Both the position numbers and the translations under genes were made by a program. A model generated the notes under the pieces. The model was not told where the DNA came from and searched no databases. It worked only from the letters and a program-made list of their open reading frames with translations. From Cytophagaceae bacterium (GTDB lineage: Bacteria > Bacteroidota > Bacteroidia > Cytophagales > Spirosomataceae): 64,000 nt of DNA. The stretch covers positions 496,001 through 560,000 of the forward strand of contig JADKIR010000004.1 in the NCBI GenBank assembly GCA_016722655.1. Reading direction: 5' to 3'. This document shows, piece after piece, positions 44,780 through 53,440 of this stretch. Each line of letters starts with the position of its first letter. Within the stretch, counting starts at the first letter, position 1.

Positions 44780-46429
44780 TTAAAGACTTACACCCCGTTT
44801 CCAGGGTATAAAGTCGTCTTGTCCATTAATGATTGATTTGACCTCCTGAGTCCCACTTGCGGCAGCAATCACAAATTCCAGGATTCTCTTTCCTGCTTGC
44901 TCAATGGTTTCGGTACCTTCGATGATAGTGCCCGTATTGATATCGATGATGTCAGACATTTTTTCTGCCAAATGGGTATTGCTTGAAATCTTGATTACCG
45001 GTGCGATGGGATTACCTGTTGGGGTACCCAAACCCGTGGTAAACAAAACGATATTGGCACCTGATCCTACTTCAGCAGTGGTAGATTCCACGTCATTTCC
45101 CGGGGTACATAATAGATTAAGTCCTGGCTTAGTTACCATTTCAGGATAATCAAGCACTTCTACTACCGGAGATGTACCTCCTTTTTTGGCAGCTCCTGCT
45201 GATTTTATTGCATCGGTTATCAAACCATCTTTTATGTTTCCTGGTGAAGGATTCATGTCAAAACCCGAGCCTGCGGCTTCTGCTGCTGCTGCATAATGTG
45301 TCATGAGATTGTTGAAACGAACTGCATTACTTTCGTTGACACAGCGGTCACTCAACTCCTGTTCTACCCCACATAGTTCGGGAAATTCAGCTAAAATCAC
45401 TGATCCTCCAAGTGCCACCAGTAAATCGGAAGTAAAACCTATGGCGGGGTTTGCGGAAATTCCCGAAAAACCATCAGAGCCACCACACTCTAACCCGATG
45501 GTCAGTTTGGAAAGTGGAGCTGGTTTTCTTACGATTTTATTTGCCTCAATTAATCCTGCAAAAGTTTGTTTTATAGCTTCAGTAATGAGTTTTTCCTCGG
45601 TACCTATTTTTTGTTGTTCAAGAAAAACAACCGGTTTCTCCGTCGCACCACCTCTTTTTTCCAACTCTTCGAGAAGCATGCTATGCTGGGCATTTTGGCA
45701 TCCCAAACTGAGTACAGTTGCTCCGGCTACATTAGGATGTGCGATATATCCGGCAAGAAGTCCACAAAGTGCCTGGGCATCAGACCTGGTACCTCCGCAA
45801 CCCATGTCATGAGAGAGGAATTTCACCCCATCAATATTTTCAAATAATCTTTTTTCGTTTATCGCTTTGTCTTTTCTGAACTCTGTCTTTAGTATTTCTT
45901 CAACCGTTTTACCAGATTTATACAAGCTTACCAAATCCTGAGTAAAAGTCTGATATTCTTGCTTTTTTCCATAACCCAAATCTTCAACCAGAGCTTCTTT
46001 CATAACCTGCAGGTTTCGGTTTTCACAAAAAACCAAAGGCACTACAATCCAATAATTGCCAGTGCCCACTTTTCCATCTTTACGATGATAACCCATGAAA
46101 GTTTTTCCTGAAAATTCTGATACATCAGGTTGTTTCCATTCAAGATTTCTTTGACCTAAACTGAAGGTAGAAGCGGCGTGTTTAACGTTAAAAGTATTGA
46201 TCCATTCACCTTTTTTTATGTCCTGATTTGCCTTCCCGACAAGAACACCATACATGTAAAGCTGGTCACCTTTTTTGAATTCTTTTTCAGCAAATTTATG
46301 CTTTAGCGGAATATCAGAAACCAGGCATATTTGGTTTCCCTCAAAATCAATCAAATCACCTTTTGAGAGATTTTCTAAAGCGACGATAATGTTATCTTTT
46401 GGATGAACTTTTAAAACGTTTTTCCTCAT
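44780..46429 (-). CDS. uxaA: Altronate dehydratase
   Basis: 549 residues. N-terminal SAF domain (about 8-95: VHPKDNIIVALENLSKGD, then HKFAEKEFKKGDQLYMYG), then the UxaA catalytic domain with MGYHRKDGKVGTGNYW, SHDMGCGGTRSD, LSLGCQNAQHS, LECGGSDGFSGISANPA and FTTGLGTPTGNPIAPV. Cys residues in these blocks bind the metal/Fe-S site. It dehydrates D-altronate to 2-keto-3-deoxygluconate. First gene of the operon; the promoter motif TAGTTTTG lies at 46476-46483 on the minus strand. No altronate-forming reductase (uxaB) or mannonate dehydratase is next to it. Confidence 0.93.
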   Translation of the reverse strand: MRKNVLKVHPKDNIIVALENLSKGDLIDFEGNQICLVSDIPLKHKFAEKEFKKGDQLYMYGVLVGKANQDIKKGEWINTFNVKHAASTFSLGQRNLEWKQPDVSEFSGKTFMGYHRKDGKVGTGNYWIVVPLVFCENRNLQVMKEALVEDLGYGKKQEYQTFTQDLVSLYKSGKTVEEILKTEFRKDKAINEKRLFENIDGVKFLSHDMGCGGTRSDAQALCGLLAGYIAHPNVAGATVLSLGCQNAQHSMLLEELEKRGGATEKPVVFLEQQKIGTEEKLITEAIKQTFAGLIEANKIVRKPAPLSKLTIGLECGGSDGFSGISANPAIGFTSDLLVALGGSVILAEFPELCGVEQELSDRCVNESNAVRFNNLMTHYAAAAEAAGSGFDMNPSPGNIKDGLITDAIKSAGAAKKGGTSPVVEVLDYPEMVTKPGLNLLCTPGNDVESTTAEVGSGANIVLFTTGLGTPTGNPIAPVIKISSNTHLAEKMSDIIDINTGTIIEGTETIEQAGKRILEFVIAAASGTQEVKSIINGQDDFIPWKRGVSL

Positions 46430-46475
46430 TAAATTGTACTCTTTTCGGAATATGATTTTCCTATTTTTTGAAAAT

Positions 46476-46483
46476 CAAAACTA
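46476..46483 (-). promoter_or_regulatory. -7 element of the hexuronate operon
   Basis: TAGTTTTG on the minus strand matches TAnnTTTG; the uxaA ATG is 46 bases downstream. The expected TTTG at -33 is only weakly matched. Confidence 0.45.
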
Positions 46484-46622
46484 AAAAGATATTTTTTTGA
46501 AATAATTAAATTTCGACTCTAATTCTAATACATTTTTGACAAATATCTTATCGCACCTGGAATCATTCGCCTAAAAACATAAATAAATTGTCCCGAAACT
46601 ATATTTTCTTAATTAATCTAGT

Positions 46623-47042
46623 TCAAATTTTCACAGCCTGTCTGCCAAATAATTTCCATTGGCCTTTTTCCAAAACCCATACAAGCATTACTTTGATTTT
46701 TACTTTTCCGGGCTGTTTACCTTTGTCACTGGTTTCTCCTTCCAAAATATGTCTTACAATGGCGGAGTTTTTGGTTTGATAAATGTCAACATCAGAAAAA
46801 GTAAGGCTTGTAAAATCTGAAGCTCCCGAAACCAAAGCTTCAATAAACTCTTTTTGATTTTCTACTTTTCCGGAAGAATGCCCATAAGTAAGTGAAGGAT
46901 GTGAAATATCTGTAAGCCCTGAAGCTGAAGGGTCAAGCATCAATTTCCGAAGATTCTCTAAAGTGGTTTTGAGGTCAGGTTTTTTTTGAGAAAAAGAATT
47001 AAAACCTATCAGTATAAATACAAAAAGGAGTAGTTTTTTCAT
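46623..47042 (-). CDS. Secreted single-domain NTF2/SnoaL-like protein
   Basis: 139 residues. Signal peptide (…FIGFNSFSQ; Gln after the cleavage site), then one NTF2-like domain: KTTLENLRKLMLDPSASGLTD helix, LTYGHSSGKVENQKEFIEAL, FTSLTFSDVDIYQTKNSAIVRHIL and a closing WVLEKGQWKLFGRQAVKI strand. Related in fold to the tandem protein at 1123-1911. It stands alone between the uronate operon and the PspC gene, possibly with its own promoter. Ligand unknown. Confidence 0.75.
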   Translation of the reverse strand: MKKLLLFVFILIGFNSFSQKKPDLKTTLENLRKLMLDPSASGLTDISHPSLTYGHSSGKVENQKEFIEALVSGASDFTSLTFSDVDIYQTKNSAIVRHILEGETSDKGKQPGKVKIKVMLVWVLEKGQWKLFGRQAVKI

Positions 47043-47142
47043 GTCTTTGATTGAATAAAGACTAAAACTACCCCTAATTTTTATAGATAAGAAAGAAATC
47101 GAAATGTTTTTTTATGCAAACGTTTTCGAAATTTGCCGGAAA

Positions 47143-49599
47143 TTATTCATGTTCCACTTCGCTTCCTCCGGTAGCTGAGCTATGGAGGTCAGGAATCTTG
47201 CCCAAATTGGCCCTGCTGGCCCCACTGGCCTCAACATCGGCTTTGGTTACAACTAGTTCTTTTCCAAAGAATTGCGAAGCACCCGAAAGCTCAAGCCCTA
47301 AATAATCTGTGCTTCCTTTTGCCATTATTTTTGATGCTCCTGACGATTCAATATTCAATTTTTTCAAACCAGTTTGCAATGCGAGTTTTGAAGCACCAGA
47401 CAATGTCACATCCATTTGATTTTGGTTTTCAAAGCCTAATACTTTAACAACAGCCGCCCCCGAAATCTCAAGTTCATTTAGCTCTGGCAGGGTTATTTCA
47501 ATATTCACTTTTCCATCATGGTTTTGAAAAGGATCTTCATATTTGATTTTTAAAGTCCTTCCTTCCACTATGGCTTCAAGTTCTTCTAACTCACGATTGT
47601 GATCAGAAAAAGCTTCCATTTTAAATTCCGCTCCTTTCTTGATTTTCACAAAATAATTAGATCCAAACTCAATTTTTGTGAAATCTTTTACATTGAAATT
47701 ACGTCGATGCTCGCCATGGTTATCAAATTCACCGTCGTCAAAGAAATTACCATTGAAATCATCACCATCTCTCAAAGCTTGCCTTTCATTTTCGGTCAAT
47801 TTAGGACAATCGGTACATTCAATTTTCCCTTCATTATTAAGTACGAAAGTAAAATTTTCAACCTGGTCGTATTCAAAAGAATACTTGTCGCTAAGATGCC
47901 AGCTGTTGGAATAACCCTGGTCAAAAAACCTTCGGGTCATTTTAAATTTCTTGTTTTTTGGAAGATACAAAATCACCTCGGCATGTTGGTCTCTGAATTG
48001 CTTTTTACCAGAAAAAGTAATTTTATTATCAAACAAAATGGTTGAATCGGCCTGTTTAAAATTGTATTTCAAATTCCGGGCATTTTGTTCTGCAATTTTT
48101 TTAGTAGCCCCTTTTGCTGAATATTGAATTTTCAGATGCATTTCCTGATTTTCAGATGCTTCAATTTGCACTCTGTTGCGACCAAATGAACTTTCAAAGT
48201 CATCGTCATCTTCAAATTCTTCTTCCTCTTTCATATCAAGCCATACTGTTCCTGCCGGTACATTAAGATTGTTTTCAACCGAATACCCGGCTCTGCTTGA
48301 GAAATTCATGGCATATTTAGAGCCAACCGCTGCCGAGCCCACCAAACCAACTAACCAAAGAATAAGGGTTGTTTGCCAAAAATTACTATTGACGAATGAT
48401 TTCCCGGTCATCAGCCCAATACCCAGAACAGTAAGTACAACTGCAGGAATAAATGATGCAAGAAAAACAAAGAAAACGCCAATCTGAGGAAAATCATTGA
48501 GGAAAACATTGATGATATGGTCGTTGGTAATCCCGGAAATAAATGGGGAATTGAGCAGAAAACCAAACACTACACCCAGCGAAACTATAATTGACAAACC
48601 GAAAGTTACCCCTAGTACAAACAGTAATAAACCAGCAAAAATCCTCAATAAAGCACCGGCTGGGCGTACTAATTTACCCAAAGCACCAATAAAAATACCT
48701 ATCAAACGGAAAGGAAACAATAATAATTTGGCAATGCTGCTTTCGGTTTTGGGAGACTCGGGCTGACTTTGCGATTTTATGTTAGTTTCAATATTTTCAA
48801 GGGTAAGTGGCTGACCCTGGAGCTCCATTTTCTGTGTAAGGGTATTGGCATTAGGCACAACAATCCAGAACACAATATAGAGCAAAATCCCGATGCCAAA
48901 GAACCCCGCGATTACCATAATAACACGAATAACTACCAGGTCAATGTTGAGATATGATGACAAACCGGAAGCCACGCCTCCGAGCACTTTGTTTTCAGGG
49001 TTTCTGTAAAATTTCTTAATCTTTGAGTTTTCCTGCAAATCCATACGCTCAGGCATTGCAACCCATGCAACAAGGTAAGCAATGAAAAAGAAACCTCCGA
49101 TGCCAGTTTCGATTAATCCGAAGGCAAGAAAAATAAACAGGATTCTAAGCCACACGACGTCTATTTCGTAGCGATGTGCCAGACCTGAAAGTACTCCACC
49201 TAAGGCTTTTCTTTTACCATCACGAAAAAATCTGGTTTTAGCCGATGCTCCACTGGCACCTTCATTACCACCTTCAAAAGTCTCGAATTTTTTCTCTTCC
49301 TGAGATTCTGTATCTTTTTTAAGGTCTTCTTCGTCTTTTACAGACTCAAAATCATCCACTGTACCCATAGAGGCAACAATATTTGACACATCGTCGAGGC
49401 CTACTACGCCATTTTGCTGTGCTTTTGCATAGAATTTTTCTGCAATTCTTGCTTCTATATCCGCCACTATTTCGGATGAGCCCTCATAACTCGAAAAATA
49501 CTTCTTGATAGATTCGAGGTAGGCATTGAGTTTTTCGTAGGCATCTTCTTCGATGTTAAATGTGATACCTCCCAGGTTTATTTGTAATGTCTTTTTCAT
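47143..49599 (-). CDS. PspC-domain membrane protein fused to a GIN (DUF2807) domain
   Basis: 818 residues. N-terminal cytoplasmic part (1-120), then two PspC-type domains: RKALGGVLSGLAHRYEIDVV (about 130-190) and NKVLGGVASGLSSYLNIDLV (about 205-265), each with a membrane helix, followed by further helices (about 300-440). An acidic linker (MKEEEEFEDDDDFE) leads to a beta region and a C-terminal GIN/DUF2807 beta-helix of repeated ELSGAS/VEASGAS turns (about 640-818). PspC proteins answer envelope stress; the GIN domain is expected in the periplasm. It is the second gene after padR (8-base gap), the common Bacteroidota PadR-PspC pair. Confidence 0.85.
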   Translation of the reverse strand: MKKTLQINLGGITFNIEEDAYEKLNAYLESIKKYFSSYEGSSEIVADIEARIAEKFYAKAQQNGVVGLDDVSNIVASMGTVDDFESVKDEEDLKKDTESQEEKKFETFEGGNEGASGASAKTRFFRDGKRKALGGVLSGLAHRYEIDVVWLRILFIFLAFGLIETGIGGFFFIAYLVAWVAMPERMDLQENSKIKKFYRNPENKVLGGVASGLSSYLNIDLVVIRVIMVIAGFFGIGILLYIVFWIVVPNANTLTQKMELQGQPLTLENIETNIKSQSQPESPKTESSIAKLLLFPFRLIGIFIGALGKLVRPAGALLRIFAGLLLFVLGVTFGLSIIVSLGVVFGFLLNSPFISGITNDHIINVFLNDFPQIGVFFVFLASFIPAVVLTVLGIGLMTGKSFVNSNFWQTTLILWLVGLVGSAAVGSKYAMNFSSRAGYSVENNLNVPAGTVWLDMKEEEEFEDDDDFESSFGRNRVQIEASENQEMHLKIQYSAKGATKKIAEQNARNLKYNFKQADSTILFDNKITFSGKKQFRDQHAEVILYLPKNKKFKMTRRFFDQGYSNSWHLSDKYSFEYDQVENFTFVLNNEGKIECTDCPKLTENERQALRDGDDFNGNFFDDGEFDNHGEHRRNFNVKDFTKIEFGSNYFVKIKKGAEFKMEAFSDHNRELEELEAIVEGRTLKIKYEDPFQNHDGKVNIEITLPELNELEISGAAVVKVLGFENQNQMDVTLSGASKLALQTGLKKLNIESSGASKIMAKGSTDYLGLELSGASQFFGKELVVTKADVEASGASRANLGKIPDLHSSATGGSEVEHE

Positions 49600-49607
49600 T
49601 TCTTTTT

Positions 49608-49940
49608 TTAAGCTTTTTTATTCACAATGGCATTTACAGATTCTGATAAGTCAATCCATGTTTCGTTTAGACCTATGAGAAATCTCTGACCCCGTTCGGT
49701 CAAAATATAATATTTCCTCGGAGGACCTGAAGTAGATTCTTTCCAGCTGTAGTCAAGCAGCTCGGCATTTTTGAGTCGGGTAAGGAGTGGATAAAGCGTA
49801 CCTTCCACCACCATGATTTTTGCATTCAACAGCTCTTCTAAAATCTCGGAGGCATAAACTTCGCCACGAGAAATAATCTGTAAAATGCAATATTCAAGGA
49901 TACCCTTTCGCATCTGAACTTGTGCATTTTCTAAATTCAT
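49608..49940 (-). CDS. PadR-family transcriptional regulator
   Basis: 110 residues, the length of a minimal PadR. Winged helix: MRKGILEYCILQIISRGEVY, ASEILEELLNAKI, VVEGTLYPLLTRLKNAELLD, SGPPRKYYILTERG and a C-terminal dimerisation helix. PadR proteins bind inverted repeats as dimers and usually repress their own operon. Two near-perfect dyads lie upstream (49963-50000 and 50026-50058), the second just after a consensus promoter, which supports autorepression of padR-pspC. Confidence 0.9.
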   Translation of the reverse strand: MNLENAQVQMRKGILEYCILQIISRGEVYASEILEELLNAKIMVVEGTLYPLLTRLKNAELLDYSWKESTSGPPRKYYILTERGQRFLIGLNETWIDLSESVNAIVNKKA

Positions 49941-49962
49941 GATTTTTTTTGTTTTTAATTTT

Positions 49963-50000
49963 TACCCTATACCCACTTCTGCAGAACCGGGTACAGGGTA
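49963..50000. repeat. Inverted repeat in the padR leader
   Basis: TACCCTATACCC (49963-49974) and GGGTACAGGGTA (49989-50000) pair with one mismatch around 14 bases. The repeat ends 22 bases before the padR ATG. It could be an mRNA hairpin or a second PadR site. Confidence 0.6.
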
Positions 50001-50025
50001 GTTTCATTATTTTAATATAGCTTTT

Positions 50026-50058
50026 TCATAATTTGCAAAGGATTTTTGCTAATTATGA
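50026..50058. promoter_or_regulatory. Dyad over the padR transcription start, probable PadR operator
   Basis: TCATAATTTGCAAA (50026-50039) and TTTGCTAATTATGA (50045-50058) are inverted repeats with one mismatch and a 5-base spacer. The dyad begins two bases after the -7 element, so a bound protein would block transcription start. Confidence 0.6.
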
Positions 50059-50060
50059 TA

Positions 50061-50091
50061 CAAATATAGCACAAGGTACTTTGTTATGCAA
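50061..50091 (-). promoter_or_regulatory. Promoter of padR-pspC
   Basis: On the minus strand TTG (50091-50089), 20 bases, TATATTTG (50068-50061): a full consensus match. Confidence 0.6.
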
Positions 50092-50166
50092 GATACTGGG
50101 TGAAATTTTTTTATTTTTTTTTATTTAAATGAAATTAAAGCCCCGAATATTTGTTAATTTGATTAA

Positions 50167-50607
50167 ATGCTTAGACTCGCAGAATATATTACCGTGGCCA
50201 TAGCTGCCACCCTAAAGTTTGTAGGTGGACCAATAGCCGGTGCTACTTTACAACTAAAATGGTGGGAAACCACCCTTAGCTCTGCTATTGGATTAATGAT
50301 AACTGTATTTACAGTAATATATGGTGGTGAAATTATTAAAAAGATTGTGAAATCATTCAGAAAGGATAAACCCAGAAGAATTTTTACAAAACCAAACCGA
50401 CTGGCTATAAAAGTTAAGAATAAACTTGGGCTATGGGGAATCGCAATTCTGACCCCATTCATTTTTACTCCCCTTTTAGGCAGCTACCTCGCATTATCCT
50501 TTCGATTTAATAAAGTTGAGATTATGTGGAAAATGTTGATAAGTGGTCTTTTTGCAGGCTTGATTCAGACCCTGTTTTTTCAATATGTTGTTCATTTTTT
50601 CAGATAA
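50167..50607 (+). CDS. Small membrane protein, unknown function
   Basis: 146 residues with three to four hydrophobic segments: residues 5-28, 37-56, 86-110 (GLWGIAILTPFIFTPLLGSY) and 122-142, and a basic loop (KKIVKSFRKDKPRRIFTKP) expected in the cytoplasm. The G-x-x-x-x-TP-x-x-TP-LGS pattern recalls small export-type membrane proteins, but I cannot assign a family. It is divergent from padR, so it could share the PadR-controlled region; a separate promoter is also possible. Confidence 0.6.
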   Translation: MLRLAEYITVAIAATLKFVGGPIAGATLQLKWWETTLSSAIGLMITVFTVIYGGEIIKKIVKSFRKDKPRRIFTKPNRLAIKVKNKLGLWGIAILTPFIFTPLLGSYLALSFRFNKVEIMWKMLISGLFAGLIQTLFFQYVVHFFR

Positions 50608-50610
50608 AAA

Positions 50611-50638
50611 AAAGAAACTTGCCACATAGCAGCAAGTT
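50611..50638 (-). terminator. Terminator of the beta-barrel receptor gene
   Basis: AACTTGC (50617-50623) pairs with GCAAGTT (50632-50638). On the minus strand the stem is followed by TTTC and a T8 run. It also lies just past the stop of the plus-strand membrane gene. Confidence 0.7.
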
Positions 50639-50673
50639 CTCCAAATTTAACCTAAAACCTATTTTTAACTTCT

Positions 50674-53196
50674 TTATTGTGGTCTTGATCCACCTTGGGC
50701 CGGTTGAGCACCACCACCTGCCTCACCAGAACCACCATCTTTGATATCGTCATTCTTTACCCCTTTTGCTCGTTTCTTAGGTTGCATCGCATCCATACCC
50801 ATTTTGCCTAATCTGTATGAGAAGTTCATGCTTATTCCACGGTTATACATCTGATTGATGCTGGTTTGGTAAAAATATGCATTCTGATTTGTTGTCTTAA
50901 TTTCCATTGAGTTAGTCAGGAAATTTTGGCCTGACAAACCGATACTCCCTTTTTTGTTTTTAAATTCTTTCCTCAATCCCATCGAATAAAAACCAAAACC
51001 ACCCTGGTGTCCTTGCGGTGTAACCCTGCTACCTCTTACATAACTAAACGCCTGTACCTGCCAGCCATTTTTAAGCGTGGCAAAAGTCATAAGACGGCCG
51101 TTGAGGTTCCATCCCTGCGAAGATACCGGTACAGCGGACCCATCTCTTGCGATGGTTTGGCCCGAAATAAAACTATAAAATGCCTCAATGCCACCATTCA
51201 ACATCCATTTTGGAGTTATGCTCAGGTTACCATTCCAGTTTGCACCGTAGGCTTTTTCCAGACCTATATTTTCGAAAGAAGTCAGGAACTTGGTCTTATC
51301 ATCACCATATTCCTGTACGATTTGCTGAATTGAGTTATTGGTAAACCTGCCAAAAAGAGCAAGATTGACATATATTTTCTTAATACTGGCACTGAAACTT
51401 GCTTCCACATTATCAGTAACTTCTGGTCTTAATTCAGGATTTCCCTTGGTTGGGTTGTTCGGGTTAGTAAAATTGATGTTTGGATTAAGTTGCTGCAAAC
51501 CTGGTCTCTGAATTCTAAGGTTGTATCCAGTTTTGACTGTATATTTTCCGGCAAATGTTTTTGAGATATTAAAACTTGGCACAAGATTGCTGTAAGCAGG
51601 GATGTCTATTGTCCTGGTATCATCCTGAAGAGCAGAAATGTCGGTCATTTCATATCTGGCACCTGCTTTAAAGGTATATTTTGTTTTTGTAGAATACGTA
51701 TAAGCCAAATATCCGGCCCCAATGTTCTGATTATAATCGAGGTTACCAAAAGGTTTTGTTACATCTGTTTTTTGTAATATTTTACCCAAATAATAACCAT
51801 AGTCACTGTTTACTGTTCTAAAAATCCCTTTTCCTCCAAACTCAATCAACTGATTTTTCCTTATTGGAGTCTGATAATCAACCTGAAAGGTATATTCCTG
51901 ATTAAGGTTATCATTTTGATTTTTCAGAATATCGGCTTCACTTGTACCTGCAATAGAATTGGAAAAACTACTATTTGCCGTACTTCTACTGTACAAAGTA
52001 GAAATACTAAGTTCCTTCTGAGGTTTGATAATATGCAGATAATCAATGTTAAAATCATACGAATTCATAGGATTTTTAGAATCAACATTCAGACTGCTCT
52101 CCGATATCAACTCAGAACCTGTCATTGTTTTTATCATTAAATCCTGCTCACGATTAAAGCTACGGGTTCCAAATCTTGCACCAGCGGAAAGTGATTTATT
52201 TTTAGAAATATCGTAATCGGCACCCAGAGTGAATCGGCCAAAAACCATATTGTCGCGGGCATCTCCTGTTTGATTGACAGTAGTTGTATTTACCGGATCA
52301 AGCGATTGTTGTAAAAACTCCGTAGCGGAGGGATTGGTATTGTATCTTCCAAAACCACCCAGATTCATACCAAATTTACCTGACTTCAGGCTTCCGTTTA
52401 AACCCAGGTTACCACCGCGGTTACCGGCACCGATATCCGTGTTGAGCGTATAACCCTCGATATTGTTCTTTTTGGTAATGATATTGATGATACCTGTTGA
52501 GCCTTCTGCGTCATATTTTGCAGATGGTGATGTAATTACCTCAACGGTTTTAATCTGATCTGCAGGAATCTGTTTCAATGCATCAGCTACGCTGGAAGCC
52601 ATAATGGTTGATGGCTTATTGTTAATCAACACTCTGATATTGGAGCTTCCTCTAAGCTGAACATTTCCATCAAGATCAACAGACAATAATGGTACTTTTC
52701 TCAAAATATCAGCAGCATCACCACCTTTCGAAGAAATATCTTTATCCGCATTATAAATGATACGATCAACTTTTTCTTCAATTACAGCAGCCTGACCACT
52801 CACCACTACCTCTTTCAGCATTTTGGTATCGGGCTCAATCAAAATGTTACCCAGGTGCAGGTTTTTGCTTTTTGAAGTAATTTCCAAAAATTTAACTTGC
52901 TTTTCAACAAAACCAATGGAAGTGAATTTCAAAAGGTACATTCCTAATGGAAGGTTTTTTAAATGAAACTTTCCTGCATCATCAGTCATGGCACCGTCAA
53001 CAGGTTTGGTCAGATCCGAAACTTTATACAGTGACAAAGTGGCAAACTCAACCGGTTTATTGGTCAAGCTGTCTACCAAAACACCTGAAATCTTACCTTC
53101 ACCGTCGAGTCTCACGGTCACCTGATTTGGAGTTGTTTGTGCTGTAGAATTTAAAAAAGTGGAAACAAGTAAAAATAAAAAGATAATTTTTTTCAT
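50674..53196 (-). CDS. Outer-membrane beta-barrel receptor (OMP_b-brl_3 family)
   Basis: 840 residues. Signal peptide (…FLNSTAQ), a carboxypeptidase-regulatory-like domain (GKISGVLVDSLTNKPVEFAT, about 33-120), a plug with RKVPLLSVDLDGNVQLRGSS and SPSAKYDAEGSTGIINIITKK (about 155-245), then a barrel of the OMP_b-brl_3 kind, with YNLRIQRPGLQQLNPNINF and NPELRPEVTDNVEASF. The C-terminus is a Gly/Pro-rich tail (DGGSGEAGGGAQPAQGG) after KKRAKG, unusual for barrels, which normally end in a beta strand with terminal Phe. The LytS/LytTR genes are divergent from it and likely control it. Confidence 0.88.
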   Translation of the reverse strand: MKKIIFLFLLVSTFLNSTAQTTPNQVTVRLDGEGKISGVLVDSLTNKPVEFATLSLYKVSDLTKPVDGAMTDDAGKFHLKNLPLGMYLLKFTSIGFVEKQVKFLEITSKSKNLHLGNILIEPDTKMLKEVVVSGQAAVIEEKVDRIIYNADKDISSKGGDAADILRKVPLLSVDLDGNVQLRGSSNIRVLINNKPSTIMASSVADALKQIPADQIKTVEVITSPSAKYDAEGSTGIINIITKKNNIEGYTLNTDIGAGNRGGNLGLNGSLKSGKFGMNLGGFGRYNTNPSATEFLQQSLDPVNTTTVNQTGDARDNMVFGRFTLGADYDISKNKSLSAGARFGTRSFNREQDLMIKTMTGSELISESSLNVDSKNPMNSYDFNIDYLHIIKPQKELSISTLYSRSTANSSFSNSIAGTSEADILKNQNDNLNQEYTFQVDYQTPIRKNQLIEFGGKGIFRTVNSDYGYYLGKILQKTDVTKPFGNLDYNQNIGAGYLAYTYSTKTKYTFKAGARYEMTDISALQDDTRTIDIPAYSNLVPSFNISKTFAGKYTVKTGYNLRIQRPGLQQLNPNINFTNPNNPTKGNPELRPEVTDNVEASFSASIKKIYVNLALFGRFTNNSIQQIVQEYGDDKTKFLTSFENIGLEKAYGANWNGNLSITPKWMLNGGIEAFYSFISGQTIARDGSAVPVSSQGWNLNGRLMTFATLKNGWQVQAFSYVRGSRVTPQGHQGGFGFYSMGLRKEFKNKKGSIGLSGQNFLTNSMEIKTTNQNAYFYQTSINQMYNRGISMNFSYRLGKMGMDAMQPKKRAKGVKNDDIKDGGSGEAGGGAQPAQGGSRPQ

Positions 53197-53440
53197 AAAT
53201 GATTTTTAGTGCTTGAAGTGAAATTATTCCAATCGCTCACAAAAATAACAGGTCATAGCCGGAGGCCATTTAGAATTTAGATAAAGCAAATAATATCGGG
53301 GATAAAAGGTTTAAACTTGCCGATTTATGTACCAACTACTCAAACACATTCTAAATCTATGAATACGCTCATTTGGTCTTACTTTGTTTTTTTTAAAGAA
53401 AATTATTCCAATCTTGCAAACAGGAATTTCTTATTAAAAA

